Assembly (NCBI GenBank): GCA_017619375.1
Contig: JAFZSL010000070.1
Location: 124,001-188,000, forward strand
Length of the DNA stretch: 64,000 nucleotides
Origin: Prevotella sp.
GTDB taxonomy: Bacteria > Bacteroidota > Bacteroidia > Bacteroidales > Bacteroidaceae
Direction of reading: 5' to 3'
Every line of letters starts with the position of its first letter. Position 1 is the first letter of the stretch. Below, piece by piece: positions 55,866 through 64,000 of the stretch. Below the pieces are notes generated by a model. It was not told where the DNA came from. It worked only from the letters and a program-made list of their open reading frames with translations, and made no database searches. The translations under genes were made by a program, and so were the position numbers.

Positions 55866-57287
55866 ATGAGACTGAAGACTTTAGCTGTCGTGCTCGCTTT
55901 TTCCACGGCGGCATTCGCCCAAAGCGACCCCATCATCATGACCATCAACGGAGTGCCCGTTACCAGGTCTGAATTCGAGTATTCTTTCAACAAGAACAAT
56001 TCTGAGGGTGTCATCGACAAGAAGTCCGTTGAGGAATATGTCGATCTCTTCGTCAATTACAAACTGAAGGTGGCTGCAGCCATCGATGCCGGAATGGACA
56101 CGCTCACCTCGTTCAAGACGGAATTCGCACAATACAGGGACCAGCAGGTGAGACCTTCCTTTGTCAATGACACTGACATCGAGGAGGAGGCAAAGCGCAT
56201 CTACGACCGCACACAGCAGTATGTCGACTCGCTCGGAGGACTGACAAGGCCGTCCCACATCCTCATCATGGTCAACCAACGCGCTTCGGAGAAGGAAAAG
56301 GAAAATGCAAAGCAAAAAGCCGACTCCATCTACAATGCGCTCAAGCAAGGGGCGGATTTCGCTGAACTCGCCAAGGCTCATTCCGAAGACAAAGGGTCGG
56401 CTGTCAAGGGGGGAGACATCGGTTGGATTCAGCCCGGACAGACCGTGCCTGCTTTTGAGAAGGCCGTCTATTCCCTCAACGTGGGTGAAATGAGCCAGCC
56501 CGTCCTCTCCGACTATGGCTACCATATTGTCAAACTATTGGACAAGAAGAACTTCCTGCCCTACGACTCGGTGAAGGCCGACATCATCACCTTTATTGAC
56601 AGAAGGGGTATCCGAGATAATATCATCGATGAGAAGATAGAGGAGGCCATGAAGGCCAACAATTACGACAGTGCAGAGAAACTGATGGAAGACCGTGCCG
56701 CTTCACTTGCCGCCCAGGACAGTGACCTTGCCAATCTCATACGCGAGTACCACGACGGACTCTTGCTCTATGAAATCAGCAACAAGCAGGTGTGGGACAA
56801 GGCACAGAAGGATGAAGCCGGACTGGCCAACTACTTCAAGAAAAACAAGAAGAAATACACGTGGGACACCCCGCGCTTCAAGGGCATGGCATACCATGTG
56901 AAGGATCAGGCTGATGTCAAGGCAGTGAAGAAATGTGTCAAGGGCCTTGCATTCGACCAATGGGCAGAGCATCTGCGCACTACGTTCAATGCCGACTCCG
57001 TAAAACGCATCAGGGTGGAGAAGGGCATCTTCAAGATGGGTGACAATCCACTGGTGGACAGAGATGTGTTCAAGAAAAAAGATGTAGAGGTCAAAACCAA
57101 CCCAGATTATCCCATCGATGCCACCTTCGGTAAACTGCTCAAGGCTCCCAAGGAGTATACAGACGTGAGGGGGCAGGTGGTGGCCGACTACCAAGACCAA
57201 CTGGAAAAGGAGTGGGTGGAAGAACTGCGCAAACGCTACACCTTTGAAGTGAACCAAGGCGTGCTCGCCACGGTCAACAAACATTAG
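55866..57287 (+). CDS. Periplasmic parvulin-type peptidyl-prolyl isomerase (PpiC/SurA-like)
   Basis: A 473-residue exported PPIase. Signal peptide MRLKTLAVVLAFSTAAFAQ. The chaperone-like N-terminal helices (about 30-110, VTRSEFEYSFNKNN) precede one clear parvulin domain at about 118-225 (SHILIMVNQRASEKEKENA, GGDIGWIQPGQTVPAFEKAV, DYGYHIVKLLDKK). The C-terminal half has no clear second parvulin domain. The adjacent gene encodes another parvulin protein, so the pair probably assists outer-membrane protein folding. Confidence 0.9.
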   Translation: MRLKTLAVVLAFSTAAFAQSDPIIMTINGVPVTRSEFEYSFNKNNSEGVIDKKSVEEYVDLFVNYKLKVAAAIDAGMDTLTSFKTEFAQYRDQQVRPSFVNDTDIEEEAKRIYDRTQQYVDSLGGLTRPSHILIMVNQRASEKEKENAKQKADSIYNALKQGADFAELAKAHSEDKGSAVKGGDIGWIQPGQTVPAFEKAVYSLNVGEMSQPVLSDYGYHIVKLLDKKNFLPYDSVKADIITFIDRRGIRDNIIDEKIEEAMKANNYDSAEKLMEDRAASLAAQDSDLANLIREYHDGLLLYEISNKQVWDKAQKDEAGLANYFKKNKKKYTWDTPRFKGMAYHVKDQADVKAVKKCVKGLAFDQWAEHLRTTFNADSVKRIRVEKGIFKMGDNPLVDRDVFKKKDVEVKTNPDYPIDATFGKLLKAPKEYTDVRGQVVADYQDQLEKEWVEELRKRYTFEVNQGVLATVNKH

Positions 57288-57306
57288 AACCCATAACGCA
57301 AAGTAT

Positions 57307-58731
57307 ATGTACAGACTCTGTCTTTTCGCTCTCGGAACCATCCTCGCAACCTTCGCACCAAACATCGGAGGCGGATTTGCCGAAGAAAGGCTGCCAGAGG
57401 CCAATGTGGACAGCACGGCGGTACCGGTGCCCAACGAAGCCAGCATCATCGACGAGGTGGTGTGGGTGGTGGGAGACGAGCCCATCCTCAAGTCCGACAT
57501 AGAGGCCTTGAGACTACAGGCGTCAGCGGAAGGTGTCACATGGGACGGCAATCCAGACTGTGTCATCCCGGAGCAGATTGCCGTGCAGAAACTCTTCCTG
57601 CACCAGGCGGCTATCGACAGTATTGAGGTCACCGAGTCGGATATCACACAAAGCATCGACGACCAAATCGATTACTGGATTCAATTGGCCGATGGCTCCA
57701 AGGAAAAACTGGAGGAGTATCGCAAGATGACCATCTCGCAGATGAGGCAGTCCATGCACGACGAATTCAAAAACCGCGAACTCATCCAAAAGATGAAGAT
57801 GCATCTCGTGCAGGACATCAAGGTCTCCCCTGCGGAAGTGAGACGCCATTTCCAAGGCCTGCCAGAAGACAGCATACCTTTGGTGCCCACCACCGTCGAG
57901 GTGCAGATCATTACGCGACAACCAAAGGTGAAAGTGGAGGAGGTCAACAGGGTGAAAGACCAACTCAGGGAGTTCACCGACAGGGTCACCAAGGGCGAGA
58001 CCACGTTCGCCACGCTGGCACGACTCTATTCCGAGGATGGCTCGGCAAGGCAGGGCGGCGAAATAGGATACACGCCCAAAGCCGTGTTGGACCCCACCTT
58101 CGCTTCCGTGGCGTTCAACCTCACCGACCCCAATAAAATCTCGAAAATCGTGGAGTCGGAATTCGGCTTCCACATCATCCAGCTCATCGACAAACGTGGC
58201 GAACGCATCAATGTCAGGCACATCCTCCTCAAACCGAGAATCGACAGGGAGGACATCGACGATGCGTCGCACAGACTCGACTCCTTGGCCAACGACATCA
58301 AGGAGGGCAAGATCTCCTTCGACGATGCGGCTACCTACGTCTCCGACGACAAGGACACCAAGAGCAACCACGGACTGATGGCCAACACCACCGAAGAACG
58401 CACAAGGACCTCAAAATTCCGTATGCAGGACCTGCCTACGGAAGTGGCAAGGGCGGTGGAGAAGCTCCAGGTGGGAGAGATTTCCGAACCATTCGAGATG
58501 GTCAACAGCAGAGGAAAGACCGTCGTCGCCATCATCAAGCTCAAAAGCCGGGTGGAGAGTCATCGCGCCTCCATCAACGAAGACTTCCAGATACTGAAGG
58601 ACGTGGTGTTGGCGAAGAGAAGGGAGGCTGCAATCAACGAATGGGTGGCCAACAAGATCAAAAGCACCTATGTGCGTATGAATGAGAGATACAAGGATTG
58701 TCAATTCCAATACCAAGGCTGGGTGAAATGA
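57307..58731 (+). CDS. surA: SurA-like periplasmic chaperone/peptidyl-prolyl isomerase
   Basis: A 474-residue exported protein. The signal peptide is MYRLCLFALGTILATFAPNI (probable cleavage after GGGFA). SurA N-terminal region: IIDEVVWVVGDEPILKSDIEA and RKMTISQMRQSMHDEFKNRE. Two parvulin domains at about 190-300 (VEVQIITRQPKV, RQGGEIGYTPKAVLDPTFA, EFGFHIIQLIDKRGERI) and 300-410 (VRHILLKPRID). It carries outer-membrane proteins through the periplasm. The gene overlaps the OstA-like gene at ATGA. Confidence 0.92.
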   Translation: MYRLCLFALGTILATFAPNIGGGFAEERLPEANVDSTAVPVPNEASIIDEVVWVVGDEPILKSDIEALRLQASAEGVTWDGNPDCVIPEQIAVQKLFLHQAAIDSIEVTESDITQSIDDQIDYWIQLADGSKEKLEEYRKMTISQMRQSMHDEFKNRELIQKMKMHLVQDIKVSPAEVRRHFQGLPEDSIPLVPTTVEVQIITRQPKVKVEEVNRVKDQLREFTDRVTKGETTFATLARLYSEDGSARQGGEIGYTPKAVLDPTFASVAFNLTDPNKISKIVESEFGFHIIQLIDKRGERINVRHILLKPRIDREDIDDASHRLDSLANDIKEGKISFDDAATYVSDDKDTKSNHGLMANTTEERTRTSKFRMQDLPTEVARAVEKLQVGEISEPFEMVNSRGKTVVAIIKLKSRVESHRASINEDFQILKDVVLAKRREAAINEWVANKIKSTYVRMNERYKDCQFQYQGWVK

Positions 58732-60482
58732 TACCTTGTTTCCACCTGCCTCGACATGACCGCCGGCACAGGACCTTCCTCACTCTGGTCCTGTGCCTGC
58801 TTGCACTTTGCGTGGTGCAAACCGTGTCGGCGCAGAAAAGGAACGTCCGTCCAGTAGACAACCGCATCTACCTCGACCACGCCGACTCCCTCTATTATGA
58901 CAGGTTCAGGCTGGGGGACAAGCAGGTGGTGAGAGGCCATGTGAAATTCAGACACAAGGGGGCCACGCTTTTTTGCGACAGCGCCTATTTCAAGCAGCAG
59001 GAGAACAAATTCGAGGCTTATGGACACGTAAGGATGCTTCAAGGCGACACCCTCGAAATCCGTTGCGACACCGCCATGTATGACGGCAATGCTGAAATGG
59101 TGCATGCGAAAAACAATGTCGTGGTGATTCATAGGAAGACATCGGAACTCCACACCGACAACCTGGTGTATGACCAGAAATTCGAAGTAGTGTACTATGA
59201 CCAGGGAGGCAACTACGCCGACAGGGCCAAGGGAATGACTCTCAGCAGCGACTGGGGGAAATACAACCTCGACACCAAGGAGGCGGAGTTCTTCTATGAT
59301 GTCACCTTGAAGACGAAAACCCATGTCATCAATACCGACACCTTGTTATATTATTCGCAGACGGAGAGGGCCCACGTCAAAGGAGGGATGACAAAGATAC
59401 CCAAGGACGGCGGACCGTCTAAATGGAAAAAATCTGTCATACATTCCATCAAGGACGGGTATGATGTGGAAACCACCAACTGCTTCTTCCATATGAAAAA
59501 CAACACGGTGGAACTGTTTGACAAGTCAACCATCGTCACCGACACGCGGACCATCTCAGGAGACAGCCTCTTTTACGACAGCGAAAAGAAGTCGAGTCGG
59601 GGATATGGAAGCGTGGACTATGTGGACCATAAGAACAAGAATCGGCTGGTTGCCGATGCTGTGGACTACAACGAGAGCACCGGCGAGGGGTTGGCCACGA
59701 AAAACCCCGTCTTCATCGACTTCTCGCAAAAAGACACACTCTATATGCATGCCGACACCATCAGGATTGAAACGTTCTACCTCAATACCGACTCCACCTA
59801 TAGGAAGGTGCATTGCTATCGAAAGGTGAGAATGTTCCGAAACGACGTCCAGGCCGTGTGCGACTCCCTCGTGCTCTGTTCGAAAGACTCCACGCTCACC
59901 ATGTATTTCGACCCCATCGTGTGGAATGCGTCACGACAATTGCTGGGCGACAGCATCAAGGTGTTCATGGCCGACTCCACCGTGCGTGAGGCGAATGTCA
60001 TGGCCAACGCGCTATCCATCGAGAGGAAGTACGATTACGAACATCCGGAGAAGGTGTATTACAACCAAGTCGCATCAAGGGTGATGAACGCCTACTTCGA
60101 GGAGGGAAGCCTGAGGATGAGTGAAGCCATCGGCAACGTGCAGACCGTCTATTACCCTGTGGAGGACCGCGACAGCACCCTCATAGGGATGGTGTACATG
60201 GAGACCGACACGATGAGGATGTTCCTCAACAATGAGCGACAACTGGAGAAAATCTGGACCTCGAAATCTGAAGGCGTGCTTTACCCCATGACACAAATCC
60301 CACCGGAAAAGGACTACCTTCCCCATTTTGGATGGTACGACCATATCCGTCCTGCCAACAAGGACGACATCTACTACATCCCGGGTAGGCACGACAAGAA
60401 TGCCAGCCAAAGAGAAGACGATGGCACTCCCAAGGCTCTGACCAAGAGATTGAGACAAGTTCCCATCAAGCGTGAAAAGTAA
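58728..60482 (+). CDS. OstA/LptA-like LPS-transport protein
   Basis: A 584-residue periplasmic beta-jellyroll protein of the OstA (LptA/LptD N-terminal) family. The ATG at 58728 overlaps the surA stop (ATGA) and leads into a hydrophobic signal segment (FLTLVLCLLALCVVQTVSAQ). Repeated short strands follow: VVRGHVKFRHKGATLFCDSA, VRMLQGDTLEIRCDTAMYDG, YNESTGEGLATKNPVF, with many D-T-L/D-S-L pairs. It is much longer than LptA (about 185), as usual for Bacteroidota OstA-like proteins. LPS bridging across the periplasm is inferred from family and from the lptB gene in this window. Confidence 0.88.
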   Translation: MIPCFHLPRHDRRHRTFLTLVLCLLALCVVQTVSAQKRNVRPVDNRIYLDHADSLYYDRFRLGDKQVVRGHVKFRHKGATLFCDSAYFKQQENKFEAYGHVRMLQGDTLEIRCDTAMYDGNAEMVHAKNNVVVIHRKTSELHTDNLVYDQKFEVVYYDQGGNYADRAKGMTLSSDWGKYNLDTKEAEFFYDVTLKTKTHVINTDTLLYYSQTERAHVKGGMTKIPKDGGPSKWKKSVIHSIKDGYDVETTNCFFHMKNNTVELFDKSTIVTDTRTISGDSLFYDSEKKSSRGYGSVDYVDHKNKNRLVADAVDYNESTGEGLATKNPVFIDFSQKDTLYMHADTIRIETFYLNTDSTYRKVHCYRKVRMFRNDVQAVCDSLVLCSKDSTLTMYFDPIVWNASRQLLGDSIKVFMADSTVREANVMANALSIERKYDYEHPEKVYYNQVASRVMNAYFEEGSLRMSEAIGNVQTVYYPVEDRDSTLIGMVYMETDTMRMFLNNERQLEKIWTSKSEGVLYPMTQIPPEKDYLPHFGWYDHIRPANKDDIYYIPGRHDKNASQREDDGTPKALTKRLRQVPIKREK

Positions 60483-60496
60483 ACCCTGACAACACC

Positions 60497-62320
60497 ATGA
60501 GCGACATCATACAACTTCTGCCAGACTCCGTGGCCAACCAGATAGCTGCCGGCGAGGTGATACAACGCCCCGCATCGGTGGTGAAGGAACTGGTGGAGAA
60601 CGCTCTCGACGCCGGGGCCAAGGAGGTGCACGTGATGGTGGTGGATGCCGGCAAGACCTCCATCCTGGTCATTGACGACGGGTGTGGCATGTCGCCCACC
60701 GATGCACGATTGTCCTTCGAAAGGCATGCCACTTCCAAGATCAGGAAGGCCGACGACCTCTTCGACTTGCACACCATGGGGTTCCGGGGGGAGGCCCTGG
60801 CCTCCATCGCCGCTGTGGCGCAGGTGGAACTCACCACGAGGATGGCTACCGAGGAGGTGGGAACCGTCACCACTATCCATGGCTCCAGGTTCATCTCACA
60901 GGAACCCGTGCAGTGTGCCGTGGGAAGCCAGTTCAAGGTGGAGAACCTGTTTTACAACGTGCCGGCAAGAAGGAAGTTTCTCAAGTCCAACGCCACGGAA
61001 CTCAACAACATCCTTGCTGCTTACGAGCGCATCGTGCTCGTCTATCCGCAAGTGTCCTTTTCACTTCATAGCAATGGTACGGAGATTTCGTCGCTTAGGG
61101 CGGCTGGCGTGAGGCAGCGTGTCATCGATGTCTTTGGCAAACGCATCAACCAGGACTTGTTGCCGGTTGACGTCACCACCACCCTCTGCCGCATCTCCGG
61201 ATTCGTGGGAAAGCCAGAGGCGGCAAGGAAAAAGGGGGCGCACCAGTTCTTCTTTGTCAATGGGAGATATATGAGACATCCCTATTTCGCCAAAGCAGTG
61301 ATGGCACCGTTTGAAAGACTGGTGCCGCAAGGCGAGCAGGTGCCGTTCTTCATCTATTTCGAAGTGGACCCTGGCGACATCGATGTCAACATCCATCCCA
61401 CCAAGACGGAAATCAAGTTCGACAACGAACAAGCCATATGGCAGATTCTCTCTGCAGCGGTCAAGGATGCCGTGGGGAAATTCAACGATGTACCTTCCAT
61501 AGATTTCGACACGACAGGCAAGCCTGATTTCCCTCCCTTCATTCCCGGAAACGACACCGTCAACCCACCTGCAAATGGTGGCAACCCTCTTTATAACCCC
61601 TTCAAGGACCTGCGTGGCACCCGTGACTCCCGTGGGACTGCCAACATACGGCATTGGGAGGACTTATATAAAAAGGTGGAGGTGGATGTGTCGCAGGAGC
61701 GCACCCTCTTTGACGAACAGGAAGAGACGGGCTCGTCAGCCGACATCATCGCTGAGAAATCGCCTATACATTATCAATATAAAGGGAGGTTTGTCATGAC
61801 GGCCGTCAAGTCGGGATTGATGATCATAGACCAGCATCGTGCCCACTTGAGGGTCCTTTATGAGGAATACCTTGAAAAGATGAGGATGCATAGATGGGCG
61901 ACGCAAAGCATGCTCTTCCCGGAAATCGTCGCCTTTCCACCGACAGAGGCGGGGGTCGTGGAGCAAATCGCTTCAGAACTGACCGAGGTGGGTTTCTCCA
62001 TTTCCGACCTGGGAGGTGGTTCCTTCTCCATCGACGGCGTGCCCGCCGACATCGAAGGGGTGGATGCCACGGCCATGCTTAGGGAAATAGTGGCAGCAGC
62101 AAAAGAGAAGGTGGGCAGACCCAGGGAAGAGGTCGACGCCGCCGTGGCGCTGACCATGGCAAGACGAGCTGCCATTCCTCAAGGCCAGGTGCTGTCGAAC
62201 GAGGAGATGGAGAGCTTGGTCAATCGTCTTTTCGGCTGTTCCAATGTCAATATGAGCCCTGATGGCAAAAACATCCTTTGCATCTTGCAACAAGAGGAAA
62301 TCGAGCATTTGTTGGGGTGA
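60497..62320 (+). CDS. mutL: DNA mismatch repair protein MutL
   Basis: A 607-residue GHKL ATPase that couples MutS mismatch recognition to downstream repair. N-terminal ATPase motifs: VVKELVENALDAGA, VIDDGCGMSP and TMGFRGEALASIAAV, then NVPARRKFLKS and DVNIHPTKTEIKF. The C-terminal dimerisation domain starts at about 420. The endonuclease motif DQHA-x2-E-x4-E of nuclease-type MutL is altered to DQHRAHLRVLYE, and no C-P-H-G-R-P motif is present near the end, so the protein probably lacks nicking activity. Confidence 0.95.
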   Translation: MSDIIQLLPDSVANQIAAGEVIQRPASVVKELVENALDAGAKEVHVMVVDAGKTSILVIDDGCGMSPTDARLSFERHATSKIRKADDLFDLHTMGFRGEALASIAAVAQVELTTRMATEEVGTVTTIHGSRFISQEPVQCAVGSQFKVENLFYNVPARRKFLKSNATELNNILAAYERIVLVYPQVSFSLHSNGTEISSLRAAGVRQRVIDVFGKRINQDLLPVDVTTTLCRISGFVGKPEAARKKGAHQFFFVNGRYMRHPYFAKAVMAPFERLVPQGEQVPFFIYFEVDPGDIDVNIHPTKTEIKFDNEQAIWQILSAAVKDAVGKFNDVPSIDFDTTGKPDFPPFIPGNDTVNPPANGGNPLYNPFKDLRGTRDSRGTANIRHWEDLYKKVEVDVSQERTLFDEQEETGSSADIIAEKSPIHYQYKGRFVMTAVKSGLMIIDQHRAHLRVLYEEYLEKMRMHRWATQSMLFPEIVAFPPTEAGVVEQIASELTEVGFSISDLGGGSFSIDGVPADIEGVDATAMLREIVAAAKEKVGRPREEVDAAVALTMARRAAIPQGQVLSNEEMESLVNRLFGCSNVNMSPDGKNILCILQQEEIEHLLG

Positions 62321-62419
62321 AAATTCAAAAAAGTGAGGAAAAATGCGGTTTTTGCGTATTTTTTTTGGGAAAAAACAAAAAAATCTTAATGAAAGATAAT
62401 TAGATTTGAAAAAATATAT

Positions 62420-62427
62420 TATCTTTG
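62420..62427 (+). promoter_or_regulatory. -7 promoter box of the OmpA-family gene
   Basis: TATCTTTG matches TAnnTTTG, 67 bases upstream of the ATG at 62495. The region 62321-62494 is very A/T-rich, as expected for a strong outer-membrane protein promoter. Confidence 0.6.
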
Positions 62428-62494
62428 TCGCGGAAAATCATGTGTAGAAACGAATATAATTAATTTTTTTGATTCTTTAAAAACATAAAAGGTT

Positions 62495-63652
62495 ATGAAA
62501 AAACTATTAATGGTGCTGGCTTTAGTCGGCGTATCTTTTTCGGCCAATGCACAGGATGACCCGACGCTGAAATACAGCGTGGCCACCAATTCTTTCTGGA
62601 GCAATTGGTTCATTCAGGTAGGAGGACAGTGGAATGCTTGGTACTCTGCTGAAGAGCATGGCAACAATCTCCCCACCAGTCCCCTCGAGGACTTCCGCTC
62701 CAATCCTGGTGCTTCTATCGCCATTGGTAAATGGTTCACTCCGGGTCTTGGTCTCCGCACCAAGCTCATGGGTATCTGGGGCAAGCAAGTGCGCGCTGAT
62801 GCCAAAGGTGACGGCGTAGGCAAGTTCAACAAGTTCTGGCTGCTCAATGAGAACATCCTCTTCAATGTGAGCAACATGCTTTATGGCTACAACCCTGACC
62901 GTGTATGGAACTTCATTCCCTTCATCGGTGGTGGTATTGGTCGCTCCATGACACACAACCGCTATGGAATGGACCTCAACGTAGGTATCCTCAATGAATT
63001 CCGTCTTAGCCGCAAGGTGTTCCTCAACCTCGAATTGGGTTGGAACCGTATTGAGACCGACATCGACAACCGTGACATCACCCTCGACCCCGCACATCGC
63101 GGATGGGATTCTCACGACAACCTTCTCTATGCTGAGCTGGGTCTGACCTTCAACCTCGGCAAGGGAACTTGGGACAAAGTGCCTGATCTGGCTGCCATCA
63201 AGGCCCTCCATCAGTCTCAGATCGACGCCCTCAACGCTCAGTTGGATGACGCCAACGCTGAGATCGACCGCCTGAACAACCTCATCAAGAACCACAAGTG
63301 CCCGGAGCCAAAGCCCATCGTGAAGGGTATCGCTGCTCCTGCAACCGTGTTCTTCTACTGCGACAAGACGAAGAGTGGTCCTTCCTACTCTCGTGACATG
63401 GTCGACGTTCGCACCGTGGGTAAGTTCGCTATCGACAACAACTCCGACCTCCTCGTCACCGGTTATGCTGACAGCGCTACCGGCAAACCCGACCACAACC
63501 AGTGGCTCTCCGACGAGCGTGCAAAGACCGTCGTCGAGGAACTCGTTGGAATGGGCGTGAACCGCTCCAAGATCACTGCTGTTGGCAAGGGTGGTGTGGA
63601 CATCCTCTCACCGTTCGAGCTCAACCGCCGCGCTACTGTTGAAGTACGCTAA
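62495..63652 (+). CDS. OmpA-family outer-membrane protein
   Basis: A 385-residue protein with the signal peptide MKKLLMVLALVGVSFSANAQ. The N-terminal beta-barrel (about 30-225) contains FNKFWLLNENILFNVSNM and ELGLTFNLGKGTW. A short coiled-coil linker follows (IDALNAQLDDANAEIDRLNN). The C-terminal OmpA-like peptidoglycan-binding domain (about 285-385) has DLLVTGYADSATG and LSDERAKTVVEEL, ending LNRRATVEVR. It anchors the outer membrane to peptidoglycan. It is likely abundant: own promoter and strong terminator. Confidence 0.94.
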   Translation: MKKLLMVLALVGVSFSANAQDDPTLKYSVATNSFWSNWFIQVGGQWNAWYSAEEHGNNLPTSPLEDFRSNPGASIAIGKWFTPGLGLRTKLMGIWGKQVRADAKGDGVGKFNKFWLLNENILFNVSNMLYGYNPDRVWNFIPFIGGGIGRSMTHNRYGMDLNVGILNEFRLSRKVFLNLELGWNRIETDIDNRDITLDPAHRGWDSHDNLLYAELGLTFNLGKGTWDKVPDLAAIKALHQSQIDALNAQLDDANAEIDRLNNLIKNHKCPEPKPIVKGIAAPATVFFYCDKTKSGPSYSRDMVDVRTVGKFAIDNNSDLLVTGYADSATGKPDHNQWLSDERAKTVVEELVGMGVNRSKITAVGKGGVDILSPFELNRRATVEVR

Positions 63653-63668
63653 TCTTGAGATACATTTT

Positions 63669-63703
63669 AAAAAAGGGGCCTCCGAAAGAGGCTCCTTTTT
63701 TTT
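63669..63703 (+). terminator. Rho-independent terminator of the OmpA-family gene
   Basis: GGGGCCTC-CGAAA-GAGGCTCC (one G-T pair) flanked by A and T runs, ending in eight T. It lies 16 bases after the stop. Confidence 0.88.
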
Positions 63704-63733
63704 GTGCCAATATGAGAATGCACCTTGCGAAAA

Positions 63734-63778
63734 AATGAATGAAGGGGCGATGATTAAAGCATCGCTCCTTCATTCATT
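63734..63778. repeat. 19-bp-arm hairpin near the right edge
   Basis: Arms AATGAATGAAGGGGCGATG (63734-63752) and CATCGCTCCTTCATTCATT (63760-63778) pair with one G-T pair around a 7-base loop. It lacks a T run on the plus strand, and is longer than usual for a terminator; it may end a leftward gene or be a dispersed repeat. Confidence 0.75.
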
Positions 63779-63835
63779 GATAATATACTATTGGCGTCCG
63801 CTATAAAATGGATTGAGATACATATTTAGGCTGAG

Positions 63836-64000
63836 TCACTCGCTTGGAACTCGACCTTTAAAAGGATGTTGCTCTTCCGTGTGGTTGCGATGTACTACAA
63901 TGCACTCAACCCGAATGGCGTAATTGTTATATCTTACCTTATTTATCGTTATTATCTGCAATAACATCTGCAATGCTTGTTTTATCGGTACTGCGGACAC
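63836..64000 (-). CDS. Possible 3' end of a leftward gene running off the window
   Basis: The minus strand is open from the window edge for 54 codons to a TGA at 63836-63838. The peptide includes QIITINKVRYNNYAIRVECI and ends HPFKGRVPSE. I do not recognise it. An open stretch of this length can occur by chance, so the call is weak. The rest of 63653-64000 holds only the two hairpins. Confidence 0.25.
   Translation of the reverse strand: MSAVPIKQALQMLLQIITINKVRYNNYAIRVECIVVHRNHTEEQHPFKGRVPSE

Overview
The window looks like a chromosomal segment of a saccharolytic, anaerobic Bacteroidota, most likely Prevotellaceae (Prevotella sensu lato). Evidence: promoters of the Bacteroidota sigma type (-7 TAnnTTTG, several with TTTG 19-21 bases upstream), almost no Shine-Dalgarno sequences, a GldH lipoprotein, RicT/PSP1 protein, BACON-domain and TonB-dependent outer membrane proteins, C-terminal sorting-like tails (Y-x-L-x-G-x ... 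G-x-x-I-V-x-x-G-K-K), and the order tig-clpP-clpX-recQ / guaB-PPIase-surA-ostA-mutL. Nothing in it looks like a phage, plasmid, insertion sequence or CRISPR locus. I found no tRNA or rRNA gene.

Layout. 1-1349: 3' part of a xylose-type sugar/H+ symporter. 1508-7329 (+): secreted protein, metF, holB, ricT, gldH. 7389-13837 (-): the cell-shape operon read as IMP cyclohydrolase, mreB, mreC, mreD, PBP2, rodA. 14052-15479 (+): a purN-pyridoxal kinase fusion, divergent from the purine gene on the other strand. 15533-23028 (-): a four-gene unit of an acidic-repeat protein, a CE2-like esterase, a large DUF4450-type glycosidase-like protein and an RluA-type pseudouridine synthase. 23196-27305 (+): ispD, a lipoprotein/barrel protein, a secreted serpin, a DUF2238 membrane protein. 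27573-31533 (-): pnp and a three-gene ECF sigma operon. 32053-42130 (+): Oar-like TonB receptor with a BACON/OB-fold lipoprotein, a thioredoxin-fold lipoprotein without CxxC, a small secreted protein, a YARHG-DUF3160 protein and a zinc-ribbon membrane protein. 42338-47162 (+): a xylan-use operon (SGNH esterase, GPH symporter, GH10 xylanase, GH43 enzyme). 47550-54241 (+): lptB, tig, clpP, clpX, recQ. 54341-63652 (+): guaB, two parvulin chaperones, OstA/LptA-like protein, mutL, OmpA-family protein. The last 350 bases hold terminators and possibly the end of a leftward gene.

How the genes fit together. The xylan operon would cleave xylan outside the cytoplasm (GH10), deacetylate it (SGNH), import oligosaccharides (GPH) and finish them inside (GH43, no signal peptide); the xylose symporter at the left edge would complement it. 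lptB, the OstA-like protein, the two periplasmic parvulins and OmpA serve outer-membrane biogenesis. tig-clpP-clpX is the usual folding/proteolysis group.

Most notable: the PurN-pyridoxal kinase fusion beside a PurH that has only the cyclohydrolase domain; a 568-residue protein whose linker is almost all Asp/Glu with Trp every seventh residue; a perfect 17-bp inverted repeat enclosing the -7 box of clpP; and a 44-bp direct repeat that supplies the -33 element of lptB. None was checked against databases.
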